Below, one piece after another: positions 1-6,978 of a stretch of DNA of 8,789 bases. Position 1 is the first letter of the stretch. Every line of letters begins with the position of its first letter. The notes under the pieces were generated by a model. It was not told the origin of the DNA, did no database searches, and was given only the letters and a program-made list of their open reading frames with translations. Source of the stretch: Candidatus Acidiferrales bacterium (GTDB taxonomy: Bacteria; Acidobacteriota; Terriglobia; Acidiferrales; UBA7541); NCBI GenBank assembly GCA_955651735.1, contig CATPAM010000570.1:1-8789 (forward strand). Direction: 5' to 3'. The position numbers were made by a program, and so were the translations under genes.

Positions 1-43
1 CTCGATGCGTATCGGCTCGGGTCGCACGGAATCCAGGGACGAA

Positions 44-1246
44 TCAGGCGGCGGCTTCGGCGCGGCTGAAGAAGCGTTCGAGTCGGCGCAAGCCTTCCTC
101 GATGCGCTCGATGGAAGTCGCATACGACAATCGTAAATATCCGGGAGCGCCAAAGGCATCGCCGGGCACCAGCGCGACGCGCGCTTTGTCGAGCAACAAC
201 TTGGCGAGTTCGGTGGTGTTCTTGGCAAGCGCGCTGCCGGCCGTGCCATTCGCAAGATGCGCCGCAACGTTCGGAAACGCGTAGAACGCTCCGCCTGGGT
301 CCTCGCAAGTCACGCCGGGAATGGCCCGCAAGCCGTCAACGATGCGACGGCGCCGCCTGGCGTATTCAGCAAGCATCACGGGAACGGAATCCATCGAGCC
401 GCGCATGGCTTCGAGCGCCGCGTACTGCGCGATGGAAGTGGGATTCGACGTGGATTGGCTCTGCAGCTTGACCGTAGCTTGCACCAACGCTTCCGGCGCG
501 AGCGTGTAGCCGATGCGCCAGCCGGTCATGGCAAAGGTCTTCGACATCGAGCCGATGATGACTACGTGTTCTTTCGAGTCCGCGACGCTGGCAATGGAAT
601 ACGGCTTGTGCGGATGGTACGTAAAGTGCGAATAGCACTCGTCGCTCATCAGCCAGACTTTATGTTTCTTGCAGACGGCGAGAATTCGCTCGTACTCATC
701 AGGAGGGACCACACCACCCGTGGGATTGTTCGGCGAGCTCAAAATCACCATGCGCGTCTTGGGGCCGATGGCTTTCTCGATCACGTTCGCCTTCACGCTG
801 AAGCCGTCTTCCGGCCGCGTCTCCACGTGAATCGGCGTGCCGCCCGCGTATTTCACGATGTCCGGATAGCTCACCCAATAGGGAGCGGGGATAATGACTT
901 GATCGCCCTGCTGCACCAACACGCTGACCGCGTTGAAGATGGAATGCTTGCCACCGACGTTGACGACGCACTCCTTCGGTTCGTAATTCGATTTCAATTC
1001 GCGCTTGTGCCAGGCGCAGATGGCTTCGCGCAGCGGCATGATGCCCCCGGTGGCGGTGTACTTCGTGAAGTTCTGCTCGATCGCGCGAATGGCGGCCTTC
1101 TTGATGTGCTCCGGCGTAGGAAAGTCCGGCTCGCCGGGACCGAAGTCGGCGATATCCACCCCTTTCGCTTTCAGCTTTTCGGCTTCCGCGATGACCGCCG
1201 CGGTCGGCGAGATTTGGATGCGATTGATGCGTTCAGTCAGTTGCAC
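44..1246 (-). CDS. aspC: Aspartate aminotransferase, AspC family (PLP fold type I, class I/II aminotransferase)
   Basis: A pyridoxal-phosphate enzyme that most likely moves the amino group between aspartate and 2-oxoglutarate in the cytoplasm. The 400-residue protein matches the usual length of the bacterial subgroup Ib enzymes. Seen: GPGEPDFPTP near residues 36-45, YTATGG at 63-68, SPNNPTGG at 171-178 (cofactor/substrate Asn174), SDECY at 201-205 (Asp202 for the pyridine nitrogen), and SMSKTFAMTGWRIGY at 233-247 with Schiff-base Lys236. YLRLSYA at 370-376 carries the substrate carboxylate arginine, Arg372. I chose the GTG start because AGAGGAG lies 5 nt before it; an in-frame TTG ten codons upstream has no such site. 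It lies 57 nt after coaD on the same strand, so co-transcription is plausible. Related Ib enzymes can also act on aromatic amino acids or prephenate, so exact substrate choice is uncertain. Confidence 0.92.
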   Translation of the reverse strand: MQLTERINRIQISPTAAVIAEAEKLKAKGVDIADFGPGEPDFPTPEHIKKAAIRAIEQNFTKYTATGGIMPLREAICAWHKRELKSNYEPKECVVNVGGKHSIFNAVSVLVQQGDQVIIPAPYWVSYPDIVKYAGGTPIHVETRPEDGFSVKANVIEKAIGPKTRMVILSSPNNPTGGVVPPDEYERILAVCKKHKVWLMSDECYSHFTYHPHKPYSIASVADSKEHVVIIGSMSKTFAMTGWRIGYTLAPEALVQATVKLQSQSTSNPTSIAQYAALEAMRGSMDSVPVMLAEYARRRRRIVDGLRAIPGVTCEDPGGAFYAFPNVAAHLANGTAGSALAKNTTELAKLLLDKARVALVPGDAFGAPGYLRLSYATSIERIEEGLRRLERFFSRAEAAA

Positions 1247-1267
1247 GCGCTCTCCTCTTGTTGTTGG

Positions 1268-1286
1268 CGCCAGCAACTCGCTGGCG
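1268..1286. repeat. Perfect 7-bp inverted repeat in the coaD-aspC gap
   Basis: CGCCAGC and GCTGGCG flank a 5-nt loop. The element lies between the coaD stop and the aspC ribosome binding site, so it would form a hairpin in the aspC leader or coaD-aspC spacer RNA. No T-run follows on the transcribed strand, so it is not a standard terminator. It overlaps a near-palindromic 16-mer (1261-1276) that recurs with one mismatch before hscA. Confidence 0.5.
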
Positions 1287-1303
1287 TGCGTCGCCTAAAT
1301 TCT

Positions 1304-1786
1304 TCACGAAACTTTTGCTCGCAGCCGTTCCTCCACCACCGGAGGCACCAATCCCTGCAGCGGACCGCCGAGCTGGGCGATCTCTCGCACCAGCTTCGAG
1401 CTCAAATAGCTGTACGTTGCGCCGGGCAGCATGAATACGGTTTCCAGGCGTGGCTCGAGCTTGCGATTCATCAGCGCCATTTGCAATTCGTACTCGTAAT
1501 CGGAGATGGCGCGAATGCCGCGCAGGATCACTCCGGCGTGGCGCTTGCGCGCATAATCAACCAGCAAACCGTCGAAGACTTCGACCTCGACGCCGGACCA
1601 TTGCCGGGTGACTTCGCGCAACATCTCCACACGCTCAGCCACCGAAAATAGCGGCGCTTTTTCCGCGTTGCGCAATACCGCCACAATCAGCGAATCGAAC
1701 ATCTTTTCGCCGCGCTCGATCAGGTCGAGGTGGCCGTTGGTCACCGGATCAAACGAACCCGGATAGATAGCTATGGAGGTTTTCAT
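1304..1786 (-). CDS. coaD: Phosphopantetheine adenylyltransferase
   Basis: Transfers AMP from ATP to 4'-phosphopantetheine to give dephospho-CoA, the fourth step of coenzyme A synthesis, in the cytoplasm. The 160 residues match the family length. Seen: the nucleotidyltransferase signature YPGSFDPVTNGH at residues 8-19 with the TxGH-type histidine (His19), RGIRAISDYEYE at 89-100, ALMNRKL at 104-110, and SYLSSKLVRE at 126-135 near the C terminus. The start is fixed by MKTSIAIYPG, the normal family N terminus, although no good Shine-Dalgarno precedes it. A TAGAAT box lies about 20 bp upstream, so the leader is probably very short. It is transcribed leftward, divergent from the hexosaminidase gene, with the aspartate aminotransferase gene 57 nt downstream. 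Confidence 0.97.
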   Translation of the reverse strand: MKTSIAIYPGSFDPVTNGHLDLIERGEKMFDSLIVAVLRNAEKAPLFSVAERVEMLREVTRQWSGVEVEVFDGLLVDYARKRHAGVILRGIRAISDYEYELQMALMNRKLEPRLETVFMLPGATYSYLSSKLVREIAQLGGPLQGLVPPVVEERLRAKVS

Positions 1787-1806
1787 GCGAGCCGCACGGT
1801 GTTTGT

Positions 1807-1812
1807 ATTCTA
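1807..1812 (-). promoter_or_regulatory. Possible -10 box for coaD
   Basis: On the minus strand this reads TAGAAT, five of six bases of the sigma-70 -10 consensus, and would start RNA about 13-15 nt before the coaD ATG. I see no convincing -35 hexamer at 16-18 bp upstream; TTGCCT lies 23 bp away, too far. The call rests on the -10 match and position only. Confidence 0.3.
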
Positions 1813-2016
1813 ACCCAGGCTTTCCAAGCCGCAGGAGGCAAACTTTTTTTGACCTTATTCTCGATCACTTTGGCTCTTACGCTGACCGGGCTAAAGCTTC
1901 TCCTCGACAACCTCGGCTTGGGGCCAGGCTCCGCGAAACTGTTTTGCGTTGTCCTTGGGTTATGCCAGTATGCGGGACTGCGCCGCCGGAGCGAAGTCTT
2001 AGGAGGTCGGCTGGAA

Positions 2017-4116
2017 ATGGGCATTGGTCACTGGATACAGGGGGTGCGTGTCGTTGGGTTTGCAATGCTGTTGTGCGCTGCCGGAGCGAGTGCGCAAGAG
2101 CAGCCCAGGCTAAATCTGATGCCCTATCCGGCCAACCTGCAAACCGGCAACGGCAGCTTGCGCATTGACTCCTCCTTTTCTGTCGCGCTGACCGGGCACA
2201 CAGAGGCACGACTGGATCGTGCGGTGCAACGCTTTCTCCGGCAGCTCTCGCGGCAAACGGCGCTCCCGATTCCGGTGAACTCCTCCACTAAGGCGTCGAC
2301 CAAGCCGACGCTGACTCTGCACACAAACCACGCCAGCAAAGAGGTCCAGGAGCTCGGCGAAGACGAGTCCTACGCGCTCTCGATTACCGCCGATGGCGCG
2401 CAGATCGATGCGCCAACGCCGCTGGGCGCCATGCATGGGTTGCAGACGTTTTTGCAATTAGTGGAAGTCTCGCCGGACGGCTTCACCGCTCCGGGGCTCA
2501 TCATTCAAGACAAGCCGCGCTTTCCTTGGCGCGGGCTGATGATTGACGTCGGCCGCCATTTTATCCCGCTCGATGTGCTCAGGCGCAATCTGGATGGGCT
2601 GGAAGCGGTGAAGATGAACGTCTTCCACTGGCACCTTTCGGAGGACCAAGGATTCCGCGTCGAGAGCAGGAAATTTCCGAAGCTGCAGACACTGGGTTCG
2701 GATGGGCTGTACTACACGCAGGACGAAATTCGCGATTTGATTGCATACGCGCGCGACCGCGGGATTCGCGTTGTGCCGGAGTTCGATATGCCGGGTCACA
2801 GCACGGCCTGGTTTGTTGGCTACCCGGAGCTGGCGAGCGGACCCGGGCCGTACGAAATCGAGCGCAAGTGGGGCGTTTTCGATCCCGCCATGGATCTCAC
2901 CAGCGAGAAGACTTATAAGTTCCTCGACGAGTTCGTCGGCGAGATGACCAAGCTCTTCCCCGACCATTATTTCCACATTGGCGGAGACGAAGTGAACGGC
3001 AAGCAGTGGGATGCCAATCCCAAAATCCAGGGATTCAAGAAATCGCGCAATTTCGCAACCAACGAGGCGCTACAGGCGTACTTCAGTGAGCGCATTCAGA
3101 AGATTGTCAGCAAGCACGGAAAAGCCGTAGTTGGCTGGGACGAGGTTTTCATTCCCGGCGTGCCGAAGGACATTGTGATTCAGTCTTGGCGCGGCCAAGA
3201 ATCCCTCGCAAAGGCCGCTGCACTGGGCTATCACGGCATCCTTTCCAATGGATATTATCTCGATCTGGGCTGGTCGACCGCGCGGCATTACGCGGTCGAT
3301 CCGATAAGCGGTCCCGCAGCGAGTCTCACACCCGGACAGCAACAGTTGATTCTGGGCGGCGAATCCTGCATGTGGGTCGAGTACGTGAATGCGGAAAACA
3401 TTGATTCGCGCATCTGGCCGCGCAATGCCGCCATTGCCGAGCGCTTGTGGTCGCCGCAAAACGTCACAGATGTTGCTTCCATGTACGCGCGGCTGCACGC
3501 ACTCAGCGCGCAGCTTGAGTGGCTGGGACTAACGCATCGAACGTACTACCCGCAGATGCTGCGGCGGATTGCCGGACCCGCCGCGAGCCCGGAGGAGCTA
3601 TTGGCGCTGCGTACGCTAGCGGACGTGGTAGAGCCGGTGAAGGATTACACACGGGAGGCAAGCGCTACGGCGGAGCCGACCAGCGCGACACCGCTGAATC
3701 GCGTGGTCGATGCCGTCCCGCTGGAAAGCGAGGTGGCGCGGCGGTTCGGTGAGCTTGTAGACAGATTTGTCGCTTCGTCTTGTCGCGATGCGGAAGCCAC
3801 GGCACGCCTGCGTGGGCAATTGTCTGCGTGGCGCGACAACGACGGCAAGCTTCAGCCGCTCCTGCAGCGCTCTTTCCTGGTAAAGGAAGTGGCCGCAACT
3901 TCCCAGGATCTGTCTTCGCTGGCAGCCGTTGGCGTAGTTGCACTCGACTTCGCTGCCAAGGGCGGAATCGCGCCGGAGGACTGGAAAAAGCAGCAACTTG
4001 CAGTCATCGAGCAGATCGAGAAGCCTAAGTCTCAGCTTCTAGTCATGCCCGCGCCCGCGATTCAAAAACTGGTGGAGGCAGTGGCGGTGGGCGGGAGCTG
4101 CGCCGCGTCGAAGTAG
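2017..4116 (+). CDS. Secreted beta-N-acetylhexosaminidase, glycoside hydrolase family 20
   Basis: Removes terminal N-acetylglucosamine or N-acetylgalactosamine from glycans such as chitin fragments, outside the cytoplasm. The 699-residue protein starts with a signal peptide (hydrophobic stretch about residues 10-25, likely cleavage ASA|Q after residue 26). An N-terminal GH20b-like alpha/beta domain (about 35-165) is followed by the catalytic barrel from RGLMIDVGRH (172-181). Seen: FHWHLSEDQGFR from 203, PEFDMPGH, and HIGGDEV at 320-326 with the Asp324-Glu325 catalytic pair used in substrate-assisted retention. GGESCMWVE ends at Glu455 and RNAAIAERLWSP closes the barrel. The last 150 or so residues are helical and unassigned. 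The ATG is chosen because AGGAGG lies 10 nt upstream and the signal peptide begins there. Upstream in-frame codons back to 1849 look non-native. Exact substrate is not visible. Confidence 0.94.
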   Translation: MGIGHWIQGVRVVGFAMLLCAAGASAQEQPRLNLMPYPANLQTGNGSLRIDSSFSVALTGHTEARLDRAVQRFLRQLSRQTALPIPVNSSTKASTKPTLTLHTNHASKEVQELGEDESYALSITADGAQIDAPTPLGAMHGLQTFLQLVEVSPDGFTAPGLIIQDKPRFPWRGLMIDVGRHFIPLDVLRRNLDGLEAVKMNVFHWHLSEDQGFRVESRKFPKLQTLGSDGLYYTQDEIRDLIAYARDRGIRVVPEFDMPGHSTAWFVGYPELASGPGPYEIERKWGVFDPAMDLTSEKTYKFLDEFVGEMTKLFPDHYFHIGGDEVNGKQWDANPKIQGFKKSRNFATNEALQAYFSERIQKIVSKHGKAVVGWDEVFIPGVPKDIVIQSWRGQESLAKAAALGYHGILSNGYYLDLGWSTARHYAVDPISGPAASLTPGQQQLILGGESCMWVEYVNAENIDSRIWPRNAAIAERLWSPQNVTDVASMYARLHALSAQLEWLGLTHRTYYPQMLRRIAGPAASPEELLALRTLADVVEPVKDYTREASATAEPTSATPLNRVVDAVPLESEVARRFGELVDRFVASSCRDAEATARLRGQLSAWRDNDGKLQPLLQRSFLVKEVAATSQDLSSLAAVGVVALDFAAKGGIAPEDWKKQQLAVIEQIEKPKSQLLVMPAPAIQKLVEAVAVGGSCAASK

Positions 4117-4230
4117 CTTCGCAGCCATGCTGTTCTTGCGGTTGGCAGGATGACCGCTTCAGTGGAAGGGCGTCCGTCGGTTTGCCGAAGCTGCCCGAAC
4201 TGTAGCGCTGCCCGCTGACCAGCAACCCCA

Positions 4231-4258
4231 TGACGGCAAAAGGACCCGCTTGCCGTCA
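4231..4258. repeat. Perfect 9-bp inverted repeat, hairpin downstream of hexosaminidase gene
   Basis: TGACGGCAA and TTGCCGTCA flank a 10-nt spacer. As RNA it would be a stable hairpin about 115 nt after the hexosaminidase stop. There is no T-run on either strand, so it could be a 3' stabilising hairpin, a non-canonical end signal, or a protein-binding dyad. The sequence alone does not decide. Confidence 0.5.
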
Positions 4259-4328
4259 CCACATTCAGACCTCCGCCGGATGCCCTGGCACACCAGCATT
4301 CAGTACTGTCCCCGTTCAACTCCATATA

Positions 4329-4376
4329 TTGCCATTCAATGTCGTTTTCGCCCCATTCAATGAAAAACGATGGCAA
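4329..4376. repeat. Two 10-bp direct repeats inside a bulged inverted repeat
   Basis: CCATTCAATG occurs at 4332-4341 and again, identical, at 4353-4362, a 21-bp period or two helical turns. The same block is enclosed by TTGCCAT (4329-4335) and ATGGCAA (4370-4376), with an inner pairing of CGTTTT (4343-4348) and AAAACG (4364-4369). A 7-nt bulge separates the two stems. The helical phasing is typical of paired regulator sites, but no regulator is known for it from this window. Confidence 0.45.
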
Positions 4377-4399
4377 ATTAAGACCAAGAAAGTCTTAAT
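4377..4399. promoter_or_regulatory. Upstream Rrf2/IscR-like operator candidate
   Basis: An 8-bp perfect inverted repeat, ATTAAGAC and GTCTTAAT, with a 7-bp spacer. Its 13-bp core GACCAAGAAAGTC matches the core of the downstream dyad (4488-4500) at 10 of 13 positions. The GAC-N7-GTC spacing is that of E. coli IscR type 1 sites, though two inner bases differ from the GACTRWWWYAGTC consensus. It lies about 52 bp upstream of the proposed -35 box. Confidence 0.45.
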
Positions 4400-4450
4400 C
4401 TAAGTTGAAGCAAATAGGGGGTTTGTCGGGTTTACCACCCGGGAGCGGGT

Positions 4451-4479
4451 TTGACTTTCTCGTTGTTTTGGGATATCTT
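4451..4479 (+). promoter_or_regulatory. Sigma-70-type promoter of the isc operon
   Basis: TTGACT (4451-4456, five of six bases of the -35 consensus) is followed after exactly 17 bp by TATCTT (4474-4479, four of six of the -10 consensus). Transcription would start near 4486, inside the dyad described next, leaving a leader of about 60 nt before the iscR ATG. An alternative pair, TTGTAT-17-TATATG (4479-4507), is weaker. Confidence 0.6.
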
Positions 4480-4481
4480 GT

Positions 4482-4506
4482 ATTTGCGACCAAATCAGTC
4501 GTATAT
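4482..4506. promoter_or_regulatory. IscR type 1-like operator over the iscR start point
   Basis: The core GACCAAATCAGTC (4488-4500) matches 12 of 13 positions of the E. coli type 1 IscR core GACTRWWWYAGTC. The flanks ATTTGC and GTATAT keep the dyad, and the right flank ends in TAT as in the consensus. It begins just after the -10 box and covers the expected start point, as expected for autorepression by cluster-loaded IscR. Binding is inferred from similarity. Confidence 0.6.
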
Positions 4507-4544
4507 GGATTTAATTGGCTGGCTTCGGGACGGGAAGCCCAACG

Positions 4545-4982
4545 ATGTTCAAGCTGTCTAAAAAAGCAGACTACGGCTTAATCGCCGTGAAGCATTTGGC
4601 GACGCATCGCGACGTCCATGCTTGCAGCGCCAATGAGATTTCCGAGGAATACGGGATTTCCACGACGCTGATGGCCAAAGTGCTGCAAAGGTTGGCGCGA
4701 CACGGCGTCGTGGCCGCAAAGCACGGCTCTAGCGGAGGCTACCAACTGGCCAGGGATCCCGGGCAAATCAGCGCGTTGGAGGTGATTTCCGCGATTGATG
4801 GCCCGGTGCTGATCACTTCCTGCGTGACCAGCCATGGAAATTGTGACGCGACGGACCGCTGCTCGGTGCGCGAACCGCTGCGCCGAGTGAACGAAAGCAT
4901 TTTGCACGTGCTCAGCACGGTAACCATTTCTCAGATGAGCGAAGAGCCGCAAGAGTCGGCGCTCGTCGAGTTGCGGACTTAG
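4545..4982 (+). CDS. iscR: Rrf2-family iron-sulfur-sensing regulator, IscR-like
   Basis: A 145-residue DNA-binding regulator that probably holds a [2Fe-2S] cluster and represses this operon when clusters are plentiful. Seen: the Rrf2 N terminus [19 protein letters not shown], a winged helix-turn-helix ([23 protein letters not shown] about residues 32-54), the wing [10 protein letters not shown] (61-70), and ligand cysteines Cys93, Cys100 and Cys106. The spacing is C-x6-C-x5-C, one residue more in the first gap than E. coli IscR. The ATG fits the family start; an in-frame TTG ten codons upstream would add non-family residues. The ribosome binding site is weak (GGGA). It is the first gene of the operon, 10 nt before iscS. 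Other cluster-sensing Rrf2 proteins (SufR-like, RirA-like) cannot be excluded, but the neighbours favour IscR. Confidence 0.92.
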   Translation: MFKLSKKADYGLIAVKHLATHRDVHACSANEISEEYGISTTLMAKVLQRLARHGVVAAKHGSSGGYQLARDPGQISALEVISAIDGPVLITSCVTSHGNCDATDRCSVREPLRRVNESILHVLSTVTISQMSEEPQESALVELRT

Positions 4983-4992
4983 GAGACAAGAC

Positions 4993-6213
4993 ATGGCTGT
5001 AAAGCTGCCGATTTACATGGACAATCACGCGACCACGCCAGTCGATCCTCGCGTCGTCGAAGCAATGCTGCCGTATTTCACGGAGAAATTCGGGAACGCC
5101 GCGAGCCGCAACCATTCATTTGGCTGGGCCGGCGAAGAAGCGGTGGAGAATGCGCGCGCACAGGTCGCTTTGCTGATCGGAGCGACGCCGAAGGAGATCA
5201 TTTTCACAAGCGGCGCTACCGAGTCCGACAACCTGATGATCAAGGGCGTCGCAGAGATGTACCGTGAGAAGGGCAACCACATCATCACGCAGGCCATTGA
5301 GCACAAAGCTGTGCTGGATACCTGCAAGCGCCTGGAAAAGTACGGCTACGAGGTGACGTACTTGCCAGTCCAGCGCGATGGGCGCGTTGACCCCGAAGAC
5401 GTGCGCAAGGCGATTACGCCGAAGACGATTCTGATCACCATCATGTATGCCAACAACGAGATTGGCATCATCAATCCCATGACGGAAATCGGCAAGATCG
5501 CCAAGGAGCACGGCATCATTTTTGCAGTCGACGGCGTGCAGGCGGTCGGCAAGATTCCTGTGGACGTCCAGAAGGACAACATCGACCTCTTGGCAATTTC
5601 CGGTCACAAGATCTATGGACCGAAGGGTGTAGGCGCACTGTACGTTCGACGGCGCAACCCGCGGGTGCAGCTTTCCGCCATTATTGATGGCGGCGGCCAC
5701 GAGCGCGGCATGCGTTCCGGCACGCTCAACGTGACCGGCATCATCGGTCTGGGCAAAGCTTGCGAGATTGCTCAGCAGGAAATGCCCGAAGAATCGAAGC
5801 GGATGCGCGCTTTGCGCGATCGGCTGCGTGCGGGCCTGGAAGCCAAGCTGGATGAGGTCTACATCAATGGTTCCATAGAGCACCGCCTACCCAACAATCT
5901 CAACATGAGCTTTGCCTATGTGGAAGGCGAGTCGCTGTTGATGGGCATCAACGATGTGGCGGTTTCGAGCGGCTCGGCCTGTACTTCGGCAACCCTCGAG
6001 CCCAGTTATGTACTCAAAGCTTTAGGCGTGGGCGAAGACCTGGCGCACACCTCGATCCGTTTCGGGCTCGGCCGCTTCAACACAGAGGAAGAGGTCGATT
6101 ACGTCACGGACAAGATGGTTCAGGTGGTCACTAAGCTCCGCGAGCTTTCGCCGCTTTACGAGATGGCCAAGGAAGGCATCGACATTTCCAAGATGAAGTG
6201 GCAGACCGCGTAA
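4993..6213 (+). CDS. iscS: Cysteine desulfurase IscS
   Basis: A PLP enzyme that converts L-cysteine to L-alanine and passes the sulfur as a persulfide to IscU and other acceptors in the cytoplasm. The 406 residues align almost without offset to E. coli IscS (404). Seen: [13 protein letters not shown] at the N terminus, His104 in EHKAVLD, Asp180 and Gln183 in [13 protein letters not shown], Schiff-base Lys206 in [10 protein letters not shown], and the mobile-loop catalytic Cys330 in [21 protein letters not shown]. The loop sequence is of the IscS/NifS group I type, not the SufS type. AGGAGA lies 6 nt before the ATG and overlaps the iscR stop codon, so the two genes are tightly linked and probably co-translated. 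The long C-terminal tail, ending [10 protein letters not shown], corresponds to the IscU-contact end in E. coli. Confidence 0.98.
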   Translation: MAVKLPIYMDNHATTPVDPRVVEAMLPYFTEKFGNAASRNHSFGWAGEEAVENARAQVALLIGATPKEIIFTSGATESDNLMIKGVAEMYREKGNHIITQAIEHKAVLDTCKRLEKYGYEVTYLPVQRDGRVDPEDVRKAITPKTILITIMYANNEIGIINPMTEIGKIAKEHGIIFAVDGVQAVGKIPVDVQKDNIDLLAISGHKIYGPKGVGALYVRRRNPRVQLSAIIDGGGHERGMRSGTLNVTGIIGLGKACEIAQQEMPEESKRMRALRDRLRAGLEAKLDEVYINGSIEHRLPNNLNMSFAYVEGESLLMGINDVAVSSGSACTSATLEPSYVLKALGVGEDLAHTSIRFGLGRFNTEEEVDYVTDKMVQVVTKLRELSPLYEMAKEGIDISKMKWQTA

Positions 6214-6239
6214 GAAATTTACAGATAAAAGGACACCAA

Positions 6240-6545
6240 ATGGCTATTGAAGGAACAATTCGAATTCACCGCTCCATCGGAGGTACCGGGGCCGCGTTTC
6301 GCGTCTCTTTTGTTCCCTACGATGCAGACGGCGAGAGCACCGCGGCGGTGCGGTCGTTTCATGAAGTTCAGCAAGTGCGTGCATTCCTGAAGGGCCTCGG
6401 AGTGAGCACCCAGGTTTCGGCGGATGCTTTGCGGCAGTTGGCCGCCGGGCGTTCCGCGTCGATTCCTAGCGTTTCCCTGGAAGAAGAGGACGTTAAGGAT
6501 GCAGGCCTGGTCAGCACCAACCTTGCGAAAGCCAAGGCTAGTTAA
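6240..6545 (+). CDS. Small unknown protein encoded between iscS and iscU
   Basis: I do not recognise this 101-residue protein. It has its own ribosome binding site (AAAAGGA, 7-8 nt before the ATG) and sits 26 nt after iscS and 16 nt before iscU on the same strand, so it is an operon member. The N terminus (EGTIRIHRSIGGTGAAFRVSFVPYDADG, residues 4-31) reads as a beta-hairpin. Two probable helices follow (FHEVQQVRAFLKGLG about 40-54 and SADALRQLAAG about 60-70), then an acidic patch EEEDVKD and a low-complexity Ala/Lys tail. It has no cysteine and only two histidines, so it is unlikely to hold a cluster itself. It has no signal peptide or membrane segment. It does not look like IscX or CyaY. 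A role as a partner of IscS or IscU is inferred from position only. Confidence 0.85.
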   Translation: MAIEGTIRIHRSIGGTGAAFRVSFVPYDADGESTAAVRSFHEVQQVRAFLKGLGVSTQVSADALRQLAAGRSASIPSVSLEEEDVKDAGLVSTNLAKAKAS

Positions 6546-6561
6546 GGATTAAGGAGCAGCA

Positions 6562-6978
6562 ATGGCATACAGCGATAAGGTCGTAGATCACTACAACAAT
6601 CCGCGCAACGTTGGCAGCCTGTCGAAGGAAGATCCCAATGTCGGCACGGGTCTGGTCGGCGCGCCGGAGTGCGGCGACGTGATGAAGCTGCAAATGAAGA
6701 TCAATCCCGACACTAAGATCATTGAAGAAGCCAAGTTCAAGACCTTTGGCTGCGGCTCGGCGATTGCCAGCTCATCGCTGGCCACCGAATGGGTTAAGGG
6801 CAGGACCGTCGAAGAAGCGCTGAGCATCAAGAACACTGACATCGTGCGCGAGCTTTCGCTTCCGCCGGTGAAGATTCACTGTTCAGTGCTGGCCGAGGAT
6901 GCCATCAAGGCGGCGATCGGCGACTGGAAGAAAAAGCACGGCGTCGAAGTGCCGGTGGCGGAGAAGGCTTCGCACTAA
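6562..6978 (+). CDS. iscU: Iron-sulfur cluster assembly scaffold IscU
   Basis: The scaffold on which a [2Fe-2S] cluster is built from IscS-derived sulfur before transfer to target proteins. Its 138 residues are close to the 128 of E. coli IscU. Seen: YNNPRNVGSL at 11-20, the three cluster cysteines Cys37 (GAPECGDV), Cys64 (TFGCGSAIASSS) and Cys107 (KIHCSVLAEDAI), Asp39, and His106. LPPVKIHC at 100-107 contains LPPVK, the motif recognised by HscA, which fits the hscB and hscA genes downstream. The absence of the SufU insertion and the presence of LPPVK separate it from SufU. AAGGAG lies 5 nt before the ATG, a strong ribosome binding site. The C-terminal tail (VEVPVAEKASH) is slightly longer than in E. 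coli. Confidence 0.98.
   Translation: MAYSDKVVDHYNNPRNVGSLSKEDPNVGTGLVGAPECGDVMKLQMKINPDTKIIEEAKFKTFGCGSAIASSSLATEWVKGRTVEEALSIKNTDIVRELSLPPVKIHCSVLAEDAIKAAIGDWKKKHGVEVPVAEKASH

Larger units (their letters stand above)
4117..4376. other. Non-coding stretch downstream of the hexosaminidase gene
   Basis: The first two thirds of the gap before iscR. I see no credible gene here and no clear intrinsic terminator with a T-run for the hexosaminidase transcript. It holds a 9-bp inverted repeat and a bulged hairpin containing two direct repeats, listed separately. The rest of the gap carries the two dyads and the iscR promoter. Confidence 0.6.

Noticed and set aside
1..43. Search for a terminator after the aspartate aminotransferase gene
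   Set aside because: Only 43 bases are present and no hairpin with a T-run is visible in them.
257..1651. Long open frame (464 codons) on the plus strand across aspC and coaD
   Set aside because: It is antisense to two clear genes, crosses both, is rich in Arg and His with no domain pattern, and has no convincing ribosome binding site.
1944..1971. TTGCGT-16-CAGTAT as a promoter for the hexosaminidase gene
   Set aside because: The -10 part matches only three of six consensus bases; too weak to list as a feature.
1849..2016. Upstream extension of the hexosaminidase from a TTG at 1849
   Set aside because: A signal peptide and an AGGAGG site both place the start at 2017; the extra 56 residues would bury the signal peptide.
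4062..4376. 104-codon minus-strand frame in the gap before iscR
   Set aside because: It begins with TTG without a ribosome binding site, overlaps the hexosaminidase end, and runs through inverted and direct repeats. The first residues look protein-like, so I keep slight doubt, but I recognise no family.
4417..4452. Three GGGTTT copies before the iscR promoter
   Set aside because: They are short, irregularly spaced (9 and 19 bp) and G/T-rich by composition, so chance is a sufficient explanation.
5116..5883. 255-codon open frame on the minus strand inside iscS
   Set aside because: It lies wholly antisense to a highly conserved enzyme and its translation has no recognisable motif; a codon-bias artefact.
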